Below, one piece after another: positions 18,581-29,569 of a stretch of 64,000 nt of DNA. A program made the translations under genes and the position numbers. How positions within the stretch are numbered: position 1 is the first letter of the stretch; each line of letters opens with the position of its first letter. Source of the DNA: Prescottella defluvii (GTDB lineage: Bacteria > Actinomycetota > Actinomycetes > Mycobacteriales > Mycobacteriaceae); NCBI GenBank assembly GCA_029690005.1, contig CP121458.1:558001-622000 (forward strand), read 5' to 3'. The notes under the pieces were generated by a model, which was not told the origin of the DNA, made no database searches, and worked only from the letters and a program-made list of their open reading frames with translations.

Positions 18581-19863
18581 CTTGCTCTCCGATCGGTACT
18601 GCGCACCTCGGCGCGTGCGCGACCGACCGCGACTTCGAGCCGGTCGAGCACGTCCTCGCAGAGGTCGCGGGGCATGAGAATTCCGGGCTTGAACTGCAGG
18701 ACCCGAGGATCGAGCGTCGAGAAGATGGCCCACACACCGAGTTCGTAGAGGTGGCGCATGACGAACTTGGCGCCCTCCGGATGATCGAACTCGAGCCCGA
18801 CGACGACGCCGTTCTGGCGGACACCGACCATCCAGTCCGGGTACGTCTGCTGAATCCGGTTCAACCCGTCGCGCATCAGCTCGGAGATGTAGTGCACCAT
18901 CGAGCGAACCTCGGGGCGCGTGGTGATCTCCAGGGTCTTGAGCGCCGCCACACAGCCCACCTCGGCACCGCCGAACGTCGAGATGTGCGCGAACCCGTCC
19001 TGGTCGAGCCACTGTCCGGCGCGGTCGCTGAGGAGCGCCGCGGTGATCGGGTAGACCCCGCCCGAGATGCCCTTGCCGGTCACCAGGATGTCGGGTTTGA
19101 TGCCGTGCTTGGTGATGCCCCAGAGTTCGCCGGTGCGCATCAGCCCGGTCTGCACCTCATCGGCGATGTACAGTGCGTCGTACTTCTCGGTCAGCGCCTT
19201 GACCGCCTCCAGGTAGCCGGGTGGCGGCAGTGGGAAACCGTATGTGGCAGGGATGGTTTCCATGATCACCGCCGCGACGTCGCGCCCGGCGAGTGCACGG
19301 TCCATCGCGTCCAGATCTCCGAACGGCACCTGGACGAACTCGTCGGGCCGGTCCGCGAGGAAGATCTTGGCGAAGCGGTCGTCTCCGGTGGCGAGGGCGA
19401 GACCGGTATGGCCGTGGTAGGCCTTCACGATCGAGACGATCTTGCGCTTCTGGGTCGCGTGGCGGGCGCTCTTGAGTGCGATGTCGATGGCCTCACCGCC
19501 GCCCGATCCGTAGGCCACCTTCGTCAAACCCTCAGGCGCGGTGGAGATCAGCGCCTCGGCCAGAGCCGTCCGGGCCACCGACGGGAAGTGATGGTTCCCG
19601 ACGTCGAACCGCTGGAGGGCGTCGGTCACCGCGGCGACGACCTCCGGATTGCGATGGCCGAGGTTGTATGTCCCGCCGTTGAGATGCAGGTCGATGAGAC
19701 GCCGCCCGCTCATGTCCCACAGGAAGTAGCCCTCGCGACGGTCGATGACCAAATCCACGCCAGAATTGGTCCAGAACTTGGTCTTGTCCGGATTCCAGTA
19801 CCGCACGGACTTCTCGAGAACTTCACTCTTTGACTCGAAAGTGAATGTGCCGTAGTCGTACAT
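18577..19863 (-). CDS. Class III PLP-dependent aminotransferase/phospho-lyase of the microcompartment
   Basis: 428 residues. Class III signatures: GSGGGEAIDIALKSAR, KAYHGHTG, the cofactor Asp in YIADEVQTGLMRTG and the Schiff-base Lys in TGKGISGGVYP. Because the operon also encodes a kinase that makes the amino-alcohol phosphate, this enzyme probably removes phosphate and ammonia to give propionaldehyde, as ethanolamine-phosphate phospho-lyases do, rather than transaminating. That reaction is inference from context. It is the first gene of the shell operon and its stop overlaps the dehydrogenase start. Confidence 0.82.
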   Translation of the reverse strand: MYDYGTFTFESKSEVLEKSVRYWNPDKTKFWTNSGVDLVIDRREGYFLWDMSGRRLIDLHLNGGTYNLGHRNPEVVAAVTDALQRFDVGNHHFPSVARTALAEALISTAPEGLTKVAYGSGGGEAIDIALKSARHATQKRKIVSIVKAYHGHTGLALATGDDRFAKIFLADRPDEFVQVPFGDLDAMDRALAGRDVAAVIMETIPATYGFPLPPPGYLEAVKALTEKYDALYIADEVQTGLMRTGELWGITKHGIKPDILVTGKGISGGVYPITAALLSDRAGQWLDQDGFAHISTFGGAEVGCVAALKTLEITTRPEVRSMVHYISELMRDGLNRIQQTYPDWMVGVRQNGVVVGLEFDHPEGAKFVMRHLYELGVWAIFSTLDPRVLQFKPGILMPRDLCEDVLDRLEVAVGRARAEVRSTDRRAS

Positions 19864-19930
19864 GGCCTACCCATCGTCGGTCAGGCCCGATTCGGATCGG
19901 GCGATCAGCCACTGTCGAGATCGATACTAA

Positions 19931-20013
19931 TGGTCCGACCAAAGATGTCAATGGTCTTCGCTAGACCAATATTTCGGGGTCGATCCCCTTGCATGGCTCA
20001 TTTGGTAGTGCCA
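19931..20013. promoter_or_regulatory. Divergent promoter region with three GntR-type operator sites
   Basis: Three inverted repeats lie between the aminotransferase and the permease: TGGTCCGACCA (19931-19941), TGGTCTTCGCTAGACCA (19952-19968; 6-base arms, 5-base spacer) and TGGTAGTGCCA (20003-20013). Two fit the TGGT-N3-RCCA form seen at the gntR promoter. HutC-type GntR proteins such as DasR bind GGTCTAGACC-like sites, so binding by the local GntR is likely. Confidence 0.55.
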
Positions 20014-20085
20014 TTATTGCCGCCAGCTCTTGTGGCGTAGGCCACACACTCTATGCCAGATCGACGATTCCGGAAGGTCTCCCCC

Positions 20086-21618
20086 ATGACCCAGACCGAA
20101 AAGCAGGAGCTCACACCAACTGGTCCGTCCGTTCAGCGCCTGAGACGCAATGCCGTGGGCACGATCGGCGTCATCTTCATGGCGGTCGCGACCTCCGCGC
20201 CGATCACGGCGATGGTCGGAAATGTCCCGATCGCGGTCGGCTCCGGCAACGGCTCGGCCGCGCCGGCCGGGTACCTGGTCGCGACGATCGTGCTCGGCCT
20301 CTTCGCCCTCGGCTACGCCACGATGGCCAAACACATCACCGCCACGGGCGCTTTCTACGGCTTCATCTCCCACGGCTTGGGCCGAATAGTCGGGATGGCA
20401 AGCGGATTCATCATCACGATGGCCTATGTCGTCTTCGAAGCGGCACTGGTCGGGATCTTCTCGTTCTTCGCCGCGAACCTGGTCCGATCGGAACTCGGCT
20501 TCTCGGTTCACTGGATCGTGTTCGCACTGGGCATGCTGGCGTTGAACGCGATCCTCACCTACTTCGACGTCAATCTCACGGCGAAGGTGCTCGGCGTGTT
20601 CCTCGTGGCCGAGATCGCGATCCTCGCCCTGGGAGCTCTCGCCGTTCTCGTCCACGGCGGCGGGCCCGAGGGCTTCGCCCCCGAGTCGATCAACCCCCTC
20701 AACGCTTTCAAGCCGGCGGAGGGTGTCGCCGTGGCCAGTGCCGGCCTCGGGCTCTTCTTCGCGTTCTGGTCGTGGGTCGGCTTCGAGTCCACCGCGATGT
20801 ACGGCGAGGAGTCCCGCGACCCGAAGAAGATCATCCCGCGCGCCACCATGTTCGCGGTCCTCGGCGTCGGCGCGTTCTACGTCTTCGTGTCGTGGATGGC
20901 GATCGCCGGCACCGGCCCCAGCGAATCGATCGCTCTCGCACAGGATTCCGCCACGTCTTCGGAGATCTTCTTCGGACCCGCGCGGGAGTACCTGGGAGCG
21001 TGGTCGGTCACCGCCTTCAACATCCTGCTGGTCACCGGCTCCTTCGCATGCGGCATGGCGTTCCACAACTGCGCGTCCCGCTACCTGTACGCACTCGGTC
21101 GTGAGGGACTCTCGCTGCGACTGCAGCGCACACTGGGCGCCACCCACCCGAAGCACGGGTCCCCGCACGTCGCGTCGTTCGTGCAGACGACGATCGCGAC
21201 CGCGATCGTGCTGCTGTTCCTCGCGGCCGGTATGGATCCGTACGGCGAGATGTACGTGTTGCTCGCCATTCTCGGGACCATGGCGATTCTCGTCGTGCAG
21301 GCGCTGTGCGCCTTCGCCGTGATCGCGTACTTCCACGTGGGCAAGCACCACCCGGAGTCCGCGCACTGGTTCAAGACCTTCACCGCCCCGTTGCTCGGCG
21401 GCATCGGGATGCTCTACGTCGTCTACCTCCTCTGGGAGCACAAGGAGGATGCGGCGGGATCCGCCTCCGGCACACTGCTGTTCACGCTGACGCCGTGGAT
21501 CGTGGTCGGTACGTTCGTCGCGGGCGGCGCCATTGCCGTCTACTTCCGGTTCCGAGATCCCCAGCGCTACGACCTGATCGGTCGAGTGGTCCTCGAGGAG
21601 GCCCACGAGCGGGAGTGA
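20086..21618 (+). CDS. APC-superfamily amino acid/amine permease of the RMM locus
   Basis: 510 residues from ATG 20086, chosen over ATG 20053 because GGAAGG stands eight bases upstream. Around 12 helices; the family's first-helix motif appears as GTIGVIFMAVATSAPITAM, and a later FAFWSWVGFESTAMYGEES matches the APC consensus around helix 6. Divergent from the shell operon and sharing its operator region, it probably imports the compartment's substrate (aminoacetone, 1-amino-2-propanol or a precursor). Confidence 0.85.
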   Translation: MTQTEKQELTPTGPSVQRLRRNAVGTIGVIFMAVATSAPITAMVGNVPIAVGSGNGSAAPAGYLVATIVLGLFALGYATMAKHITATGAFYGFISHGLGRIVGMASGFIITMAYVVFEAALVGIFSFFAANLVRSELGFSVHWIVFALGMLALNAILTYFDVNLTAKVLGVFLVAEIAILALGALAVLVHGGGPEGFAPESINPLNAFKPAEGVAVASAGLGLFFAFWSWVGFESTAMYGEESRDPKKIIPRATMFAVLGVGAFYVFVSWMAIAGTGPSESIALAQDSATSSEIFFGPAREYLGAWSVTAFNILLVTGSFACGMAFHNCASRYLYALGREGLSLRLQRTLGATHPKHGSPHVASFVQTTIATAIVLLFLAAGMDPYGEMYVLLAILGTMAILVVQALCAFAVIAYFHVGKHHPESAHWFKTFTAPLLGGIGMLYVVYLLWEHKEDAAGSASGTLLFTLTPWIVVGTFVAGGAIAVYFRFRDPQRYDLIGRVVLEEAHERE

Positions 21619-21641
21619 TCGAGCATTCACCGAACAAACGA

Positions 21642-21678
21642 CCGAGGCAGAGTCCCGCGAAGTGGGATTCTGCCTCGG
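21642..21678 (+). terminator. Hairpin terminator after the permease
   Basis: CCGAGGCAGAgTCCC pairs with GGGAtTCTGCCTCGG around a seven-base loop, 23 bases after the permease stop. The stem is 15 bases with one G-T pair. Confidence 0.65.
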
Positions 21679-21759
21679 CTCCGTACGGAAGCCTTCCACC
21701 GGATACGTCCGGGGCGCATGATCCACGTTGTCCATATCCCAGGTGCACGAGGAACCGCT

Positions 21760-22746
21760 ATGACGAACTCTCACGACACCCTTGCGATGGTCGCCGACAT
21801 CGCAGCGATCTGTACCGAACCGACGGCGGAATCCGAACGCGCGAAGGCGGTCATCGACCGTCTGCGCTCGGACATTCCGTTCGAGGCCGCGTCACTGTCG
21901 ATGTACGACCCGGCCGACAATGTGCACACGACCGTCGCAGGCAGCGACTACCCACGCGAGGTCGTCTCCTATCTCAACGACGGCTTCACCGTCGACGATC
22001 CCGCGTTCCTGGCCATGCGGTTCCGGCATTCGCGCCCTCTTCGATGGTGTGACATTCCGCGTTACGCCGAGACGTTCAGTGCGCGAGAGATTTTCCGTCC
22101 CTCAGGGTTTCGTGAAGGTGTCACCACGTGCCTGTTCACGCGGGAGGGGCGCTACACCGGCTCGCTGCACCTGAGCACCACCTTCGCGGTTCCGCTCAGC
22201 GACCGGGCCATCGACTGCCTGGCGGTGATGCGTCCCGTCCTGGGCTCGCTCATCGACCCGCTGCGCACGGTCAGCGGTCCCGCATGGACCGAATTGGTGG
22301 AGACAGCGGTGGAATCGGCACTGCTCACGAAGCGAGAAGATCTGGTTCCGTTGCCCGGACTGCAGGGCGGGCCTCTCCTGGCACCGGGTGGTCCGCTCGA
22401 GAGGCAGATACGGATCGCGTCCCTGCTCCCCGGCCGGCACAGCTCCTACACGACCGTCGACGGCGGCCGGACCGTCCGGATACGGCTCACACCGGTCGCG
22501 TCCGGGCACATCGTCACGGTGCACGACGAGCGTCCGCCGCGCGGGCTGACCGTTCGCGAGCTCGAGGTCCTGGGGCTCCTCGCACAGGGGCTCAGCAATG
22601 CGGAGATCGGATGCGAGTTGCACCTGAGCCATCGAACGGTGGCCACTCATGTCGAACACATCCTCGAGAAGCTGCAGTGTCGGTCCCGGGTGGCGGCGGC
22701 ATCGATCGCCGCCGCGGAAGGCATCGTGACGCCGCCGGCCGGGTGA
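21760..22746 (+). CDS. LuxR-family transcriptional regulator with N-terminal sensor domain
   Basis: 328 residues. ATG 21760 is chosen for GAGGAA upstream. Residues 1-150 look GAF-like (AERAKAVIDRLRSDIPFEAASL, GFREGVTTCLF). The C-terminal 65 residues are a LuxR helix-turn-helix: LTVRELEVLGLLAQGLSNAEIG and HLSHRTVATHVEHILEKL. There is no Asp-phosphoacceptor receiver, so a ligand rather than a kinase is expected to control it. It may regulate the neighbouring SDR/MFS genes or the RMM genes; nothing in the sequence decides. Confidence 0.75.
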   Translation: MTNSHDTLAMVADIAAICTEPTAESERAKAVIDRLRSDIPFEAASLSMYDPADNVHTTVAGSDYPREVVSYLNDGFTVDDPAFLAMRFRHSRPLRWCDIPRYAETFSAREIFRPSGFREGVTTCLFTREGRYTGSLHLSTTFAVPLSDRAIDCLAVMRPVLGSLIDPLRTVSGPAWTELVETAVESALLTKREDLVPLPGLQGGPLLAPGGPLERQIRIASLLPGRHSSYTTVDGGRTVRIRLTPVASGHIVTVHDERPPRGLTVRELEVLGLLAQGLSNAEIGCELHLSHRTVATHVEHILEKLQCRSRVAAASIAAAEGIVTPPAG

Positions 22747-22774
22747 GCGCCCGCGCACCCGACCGGCGACGACA

Positions 22775-23547
22775 TCACAGCTGGACCGGGGTCCCGATCG
22801 TCCAGCCGCCGTCGACCAGGAGGTTCTCGCCGACGATGTGGTCGGCCAGCGGCGAGGCGAGGAAGAGCACGGCATTCGCGATGTCCTGCGCGGTCGCCCA
22901 CTTGCCGCGCGGCGTCTGCCCGGAGAGGGCGGCACGGGTCCGGTCGTCGTACAGGGCGGTCATCTCGGTCGTGACGAACCCTGGCGCAACCGCGTTGACG
23001 TTGATCCCGTCGGCGGCGTAGTCGAGCGCCACCTGGCGGGTGAAGTTCACGATCGCGCCCTTCGACGCGCAGTACGCGGCGAACCCGGGGTTCCCGCGGA
23101 ATCCGCTGATGGAGCTGATGTTGACGACCTTGCCCGGGCGATCGAGCGCGCGTAGTTGCCGGATCACCTCGCGGGTGCAGTGGAAGGTGCCGTCCACATT
23201 CACCGACATCTGCCGCCGCCACGTGTCGTCGTCCGTCTCGACGATGGACCCGGAGACGAGGACCCGGCGTTGTTGACGAGGATGTCGATACCGTCGAGGC
23301 GGGCGGAGACGTCGGCGATCGTTCCGGCCACCTGAGCGCTGTCCGAGACGTCGATCACCACGAACTCGGCCGTGCCGCCGTCGGCGACGATCGACTCGGC
23401 CGTGGTCGGACCGCCCTCCCGCGCGACCTCGGTGAGGTCGGCGATCACGATGTGGGCGCCGGCCCGAGCGAGTGTCTGCGCGATCGCCCGCCCGATCCCG
23501 GAGGATCCACCGGTAACCAACGCGACCTTGCCTGAAAGATCGATCAT
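22775..23547 (-). CDS. Short-chain dehydrogenase (FabG-like), frameshifted
   Basis: ATG 23547 follows GAGGAG. Typical 257-residue SDR: TGGSSGIG, NNAG, NISSISG and YCASKGAIV, with the common C-terminal VDGGW. The frame breaks at 23263-23265 (CCC on the plus strand); one more base restores NNAGVLVSGSIVE. It is separated from the MFS gene by 147 bases; substrate unknown. Confidence 0.75.
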
Positions 23548-23693
23548 GATGCTCCTCGAAATCGTTGTCCTGCTGGTGTTTCCCACGCTAGGAACGGTGA
23601 GGAGAAGTGACCATCGGGTGGCCGACCCACTGTCGCGTCGCGGTCTGTCCGCGGGGTCCGTCAACTGACGGACCCCGGACAGGTCGGCGCAGG

Positions 23694-25346
23694 TTACGAC
23701 GCGCTCGACGTCACCGCTTCCTCGCGCCTGCGCGGCTGCAGCTGCGTCGCGGACACGAGACCGACGAACAGGAAGCCGGCGGCGACGAACAGCGACCAGC
23801 GGGTGGCGTCGGCGAAGCCCTCGGACAGCGCGTCGGCGGTCTCGGGTCCGGCCGGGCCGAGCTTGCCGTGCTCGCCCTGGTCGCGGATCGCCGGGATGGT
23901 GCCGCCGGCCGAGTCGCGGGTGCCGTCGACGAGCTGCGTCTCCACCTGCGGCGGCAGCGCGACGGGTTCGAGCCGGTCGGTGAGGCTGTGCGCGAGCCCG
24001 AGCGACAGCACGGTGCCCAGGATCGCGGTGCCGAGCGCGGATCCGAGCTGACGGACGGTGCTCTGCGTCGCCGATCCCTGGCCGGACTCCGACGTCGGGA
24101 TGTCGACGAGGACGGTGCCGGTGAGCTGCGCCGACGCCAGACCCAGGCCCAGGCCGTAGATCGCGAGCAGCAGCGCCATCAGCCAGATCTCCGACGACGG
24201 CCGCAGGTACAGCGCGAACGCGAGCACGCCGATCACCTCGAGGGCCAGGCCGAGCATCACCGTGCGCGGTGCACCGAAGCGGGCGGTGACGTGGCGGGCG
24301 GCGGCACCGGACGCGAAGGCGCCGAGCGCCATCACCGCGAGCACCGTTCCGGCGCCGAGGGTGCTCAGGCCGTACGCGTTGACGAGGAACAGCGGCAGCA
24401 CCAGCAGCAGACCGAACTCGCCGATCGCGACGGCCATCGCGGTGCAGTTGCCCCAGCTGAAGGTGCGGAACCGGAACAGGTCCAGGTCGAGAATGGCGGA
24501 GTACCCGATGCTCGCCCGGTGCCGCTCCCACACCACGAACGCGATCAGCGCGACGACGCCGACGGCGGCGACGACGGGGGTCGCCGAGATCGGGGCGGTC
24601 ACCGGCCAGGTCATGCCGAACACGTTGAGGTCGGCGATCGGCTTCCACCACCCGAGGGTCTGGCCCTCGATGAGCGCGAAGATCAACGCGCCGAAGCCGA
24701 TTGCGCTGAGCAGCAGTCCCACCACGTCCAGTCCGGGCACCGTGATCTTCGCCCGCGTCTCGGGGACGGTCAGGACGGCGCCGATGATGACGAGGATGCC
24801 GATCGGGACGTTGACGAGGAAGATCCACGGCCACGTGAACGAGGTGGTCAGCCAGCCGCCCAGCAGCGGTCCGACGGCGGCCATGCCCGAGATCACCGCA
24901 CCCCACACACCGAACGCGATCGCCCGGTCGCGACCGCGGAAGGTCGCGTTGACGGTCGAGAGGGTGCACGGCAGCACGAAGGCGCCGCCGACGCCCTGCA
25001 CGACGCGGGCCACGATGAGTGCCGTCGAACTCTCCGACGCCGCCGCCATGAGGCTGCCGCCGATGAACACGACCACACCGAGGATGAACAGCATCCGGCG
25101 ACCCAGCCGGTCACCGAGCCGACCGGCGGTGAGCAGCAGCGCCGCGAACACCACCGCGTAGATGCTGTTGATCCACTGGGCATCGGTGAGGTTGAGGCCC
25201 AGCTCGTCGATGATGACCGGCAGCGAGACGTTGACGATGGTCCCGTCGACGACGATCAACGACAGGCCGGTGGCGAGGACGCCCAGGCCTATCCACTCCC
25301 GGCGACCCACGTGGGGTTCGGTGTCAGGCGATTCCACGCTCATCAT
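23694..25346 (-). CDS. MFS multidrug exporter (EmrB/QacA, 14-helix type)
   Basis: 550 residues, usual for DHA2 drug:proton antiporters. Motifs: LIVVDGTIVNVSLP in helix 1, GRLGDRLGRRMLF (motif A) after helix 2, LIVARVVQGVGGAFVLP (motif B) and GPLLGGWLT (motif C, antiporter signature) in helix 5. It exports hydrophobic compounds with proton exchange. No TetR lies next to it; its regulator is not apparent. Confidence 0.88.
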   Translation of the reverse strand: MMSVESPDTEPHVGRREWIGLGVLATGLSLIVVDGTIVNVSLPVIIDELGLNLTDAQWINSIYAVVFAALLLTAGRLGDRLGRRMLFILGVVVFIGGSLMAAASESSTALIVARVVQGVGGAFVLPCTLSTVNATFRGRDRAIAFGVWGAVISGMAAVGPLLGGWLTTSFTWPWIFLVNVPIGILVIIGAVLTVPETRAKITVPGLDVVGLLLSAIGFGALIFALIEGQTLGWWKPIADLNVFGMTWPVTAPISATPVVAAVGVVALIAFVVWERHRASIGYSAILDLDLFRFRTFSWGNCTAMAVAIGEFGLLLVLPLFLVNAYGLSTLGAGTVLAVMALGAFASGAAARHVTARFGAPRTVMLGLALEVIGVLAFALYLRPSSEIWLMALLLAIYGLGLGLASAQLTGTVLVDIPTSESGQGSATQSTVRQLGSALGTAILGTVLSLGLAHSLTDRLEPVALPPQVETQLVDGTRDSAGGTIPAIRDQGEHGKLGPAGPETADALSEGFADATRWSLFVAAGFLFVGLVSATQLQPRRREEAVTSSAS

Positions 25347-25489
25347 TTGCGCCCTTCCTCGTGTGGCGCCCGTACGGCGACGCTACCGCGATTGATTCCA
25401 CCAGACGAAACGCAGAATCCCCGCCCGAACCCGCCGAATCCGGTCATTTCCAACTTTCGGACGATGTCGCGGCATGGCCCCGCGCCGGG

Positions 25490-27036
<1,547 letters not shown>

Positions 27037-27065
27037 GGGTGTTTCCTCCTTCGAATCGCTGGATG

Positions 27066-27743
27066 TCACGCGGTGAGTGCGGTGACGACGTGCGAGACCT
27101 GAAGACCTGCCAGCAGCAGGAACAGGACGGTCATGATGGCGGCGTTGTGTCGGATCAGTTCGTCCTTGACGACGCCGAGGGCGGCGGTGACTCGCTTCGA
27201 CGGCACTGCCGCCAGGATCGACAGCACGATCAGTCCCGCGCCGCCGAGCACCGCGACCCCGACGGTCAGCAGCGCCGCCTGGGCGGCCGGCAGGTGCGCG
27301 TTCGCGACCACGGCCCCGGCCCGCAGTTCGAGCGGCAGGTTCTTCGCGTTGGGCACGGTGAGCAGCAGGCTCAGGACCATCGCCTTGGCGCCGTTCATGG
27401 TGTCGATCTGCGCCATCCACGACGGCGCCGCGGCCACGGTGCCCGGTCGCGGACGGCTGCGCCAGCTGACAGCTGCCAGTGCCAGGAACGCCAGCCCGAA
27501 GACCGCTGCGAACACGACCTGTGTCGCGTGGCCGGCGTGATCGGCGCGCGCGGCGCCCTCCCCGGCCGTGAGCGCGGAGATTCCGACGACGACGGCCGAC
27601 GCCGTGACGGCCGTCGCAGTGAAGATCGCAGCGTTGGTCTTCGCCCGCGCGGACAGCAGGATCGCGATGAGAGCGGCGAGCGGAACCGGACTGACGATCA
27701 TCTCGATTCCCACCGGAACCAGCTGTGCCACTGCATTTCCCAT
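27066..27743 (-). CDS. GAP (Sap) family membrane protein
   Basis: 225 residues, six hydrophobic helices in the LysE-like fold. The start MGNAVAQLVPVGIEMIVSPVPLAAL and the internal VPNAKNLPLELRAG segment are characteristic of the mycobacterial GAP/Sap family, named after a protein that helps move sulfolipid or glycolipid across the membrane. The His/Asp-containing loop between helices is short. Transport role is by family; substrate unknown. Confidence 0.65.
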   Translation of the reverse strand: MGNAVAQLVPVGIEMIVSPVPLAALIAILLSARAKTNAAIFTATAVTASAVVVGISALTAGEGAARADHAGHATQVVFAAVFGLAFLALAAVSWRSRPRPGTVAAAPSWMAQIDTMNGAKAMVLSLLLTVPNAKNLPLELRAGAVVANAHLPAAQAALLTVGVAVLGGAGLIVLSILAAVPSKRVTAALGVVKDELIRHNAAIMTVLFLLLAGLQVSHVVTALTA

Positions 27744-27859
27744 ACCGGCATCACATCCCTTCGTTGATCCGGATCCAACGTTAGGGAGCGCGGTCCGCCG
27801 GAACCGGCCGATGTTCGGGTATTGCGACATCTCGCTCCGGGCGCGCACCGGGTTCGGGA

Positions 27860-29569
27860 TCAGTCGAGGCGTACCGACAGCAGCACCGATTCGGGCTCCT
27901 CGACGAGTTCGGCGGAGCCGACCCGGCTCGACAGCGTCGCCAGCCCGAGCCCGTCCCCACGGCCACGGACGACCTGTCCGGGTGACCGGATTCCGATGCA
28001 GATCAGGGAGGTTCGCGGATCGACGGCCATCTGCAAGTGCAGCGGCCCGCCGCGGCCGTGCCGGATCGCATTCGTGAACCCCTCGGACAACACGTCGACC
28101 GCGTGCTCGAGGCGGACCGGACTGTCCGACAGCAGCGACCACACGCGCTCGTCGACGTCGGTCCGGATCGGGACGGCGGCCGACCACATGCCGATCAGCT
28201 CGGTGATCCGGTCTCGGGCGTCGGACCGCACCGTGGGTCGCTGCTCGTCCCGCGCGACCTCCTGCAGGAGGCGGTCGACGATCTCCCCGACGGAGCCGTC
28301 GACGGCGTCCGGGGCAACGCGCATCGCGAGGGCCGCGGCCACGAGTTCGCCCTGCACCGACGAGTGCAGCACGTGGGCCAGCCGCCGCCGGGCGGCGATC
28401 ACCCGTCCGTGCACCTCGGCCGCGAGACGACTCCGGTCACCGAGCGCGTCCGCGAGCTGGCGCTCCTCGATCCCGCGCTGCTCGTTCGCGGCGGCGATCA
28501 GGCACATCGCGAGCGCCGAGAACGGATAGAACGCGACACCGGGGATGACGAAGGCAGGTGGGAATCCGTTGCCACCGAGAATGATCCAGAACATCACCGT
28601 GGTGACAGCCGCGATGGCACTGTACGCCAGCGCCATCACCACGAGCCGGCGTGTCGCGCTCCGGATCCGGACCACGGTGCGCTGCACCACCCAGTTCCCG
28701 CACACGCACGCCACCATGCTGGCCGCCACCTGCAGGACGGTCTCGCCGAGCCCGTAGCTCGTCAGCAGGAACGTCAGGATCACCACGGTGTACAGCAGGG
28801 CCGGCAGCGCCAGTGGCGCCGGGCGCACCGCCTGCAGCACACCGCGCACGCGTTCCCGTCGGGTCAGGGTGGGCGGCGGCGACGCCGGCTCCGGCGGCGG
28901 GGTGGCGTCGTCGAACAGCGCGTGGCTCATGGGGCGCACGATGTCCTCGGAGATGCCGCGCAGCAAACGCGCGTCGCGCTCGGTGTCGACGGATGCCCGA
29001 TCGGTGTGGGCGAGCGCGGCGTCGATCCGCGCGGCCAGGTCGTCCGCGCACCGCTGACCCAGCCCGGCGAGGTACTCCTCGTCGACCAGGCGTTGCGCGT
29101 CGAGCGCGGTGCGCGCGGCCCGCAAGCGCCGCATCACCGCGTTGTGTTCCCGGACGGAGTCGACGAGGATCGCGATCAGCGAGAGCGCGACGATCCCGGT
29201 CGTCACGTTGATGATCAGCCGCACGCCCATGTTCCGGGGGTCGGTCGGCAGTCCCTGGACCGCGATCAGCGCGTCCAGCAGGAACGGCCGCATCGCGCCG
29301 AGCAGGGCGAAAACGGCGATGGCGACCGCCGGTCGTGCGCGAGTTCGGTTGGGGCGCAGGACCGTGAGCCAGGCGATCAGCAGCGCGACGCCGAGGACCA
29401 GGTGCACGATCACCGCGACGCTGAAGTACGTGGGCCAGTCCGCCGGCCCAGGGGCCGCGACGTAGCTGCCCATCACCGTGACCGCGAACGGGGCGGTCAG
29501 GATCCACGACCAGCGGGTGACGGCGGCGCTGCCGCCGATCCGCGCCAGCCAGGGAAACGGACGCCTCAA
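27860..29569 (-). CDS. Membrane sensor histidine kinase (NarL-type system)
   Basis: 569 residues from TTG 29569, whose TTGA overlaps the response-regulator stop, with GGAG upstream. Two blocks of hydrophobic helices (about residues 13-170 and 290-400) flank a hydrophilic segment. A HisKA_3-like helix follows, with the probable phospho-His in LAHVLHSSVQGEL, and then an abbreviated HATPase domain (EGFTNAIRHG as N box, GDGLGLATLSSRV as G box). It should phosphorylate the regulator encoded just upstream. The signal is unknown. Confidence 0.78.
   Translation of the reverse strand: MRRPFPWLARIGGSAAVTRWSWILTAPFAVTVMGSYVAAPGPADWPTYFSVAVIVHLVLGVALLIAWLTVLRPNRTRARPAVAIAVFALLGAMRPFLLDALIAVQGLPTDPRNMGVRLIINVTTGIVALSLIAILVDSVREHNAVMRRLRAARTALDAQRLVDEEYLAGLGQRCADDLAARIDAALAHTDRASVDTERDARLLRGISEDIVRPMSHALFDDATPPPEPASPPPTLTRRERVRGVLQAVRPAPLALPALLYTVVILTFLLTSYGLGETVLQVAASMVACVCGNWVVQRTVVRIRSATRRLVVMALAYSAIAAVTTVMFWIILGGNGFPPAFVIPGVAFYPFSALAMCLIAAANEQRGIEERQLADALGDRSRLAAEVHGRVIAARRRLAHVLHSSVQGELVAAALAMRVAPDAVDGSVGEIVDRLLQEVARDEQRPTVRSDARDRITELIGMWSAAVPIRTDVDERVWSLLSDSPVRLEHAVDVLSEGFTNAIRHGRGGPLHLQMAVDPRTSLICIGIRSPGQVVRGRGDGLGLATLSSRVGSAELVEEPESVLLSVRLD

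Noticed and set aside
19952..19968. Treating the TGGTCT-N5-AGACCA repeat as identical to the other GntR sites
   Set aside because: Its spacer is longer (5 bases with 6-base arms), so it is listed as related, not equivalent.
20014..21774. A 586-codon minus-strand frame opposite the permease
   Set aside because: Asp/Glu/Arg/His-rich antisense shadow of a transporter gene; no motif, no ribosome site.
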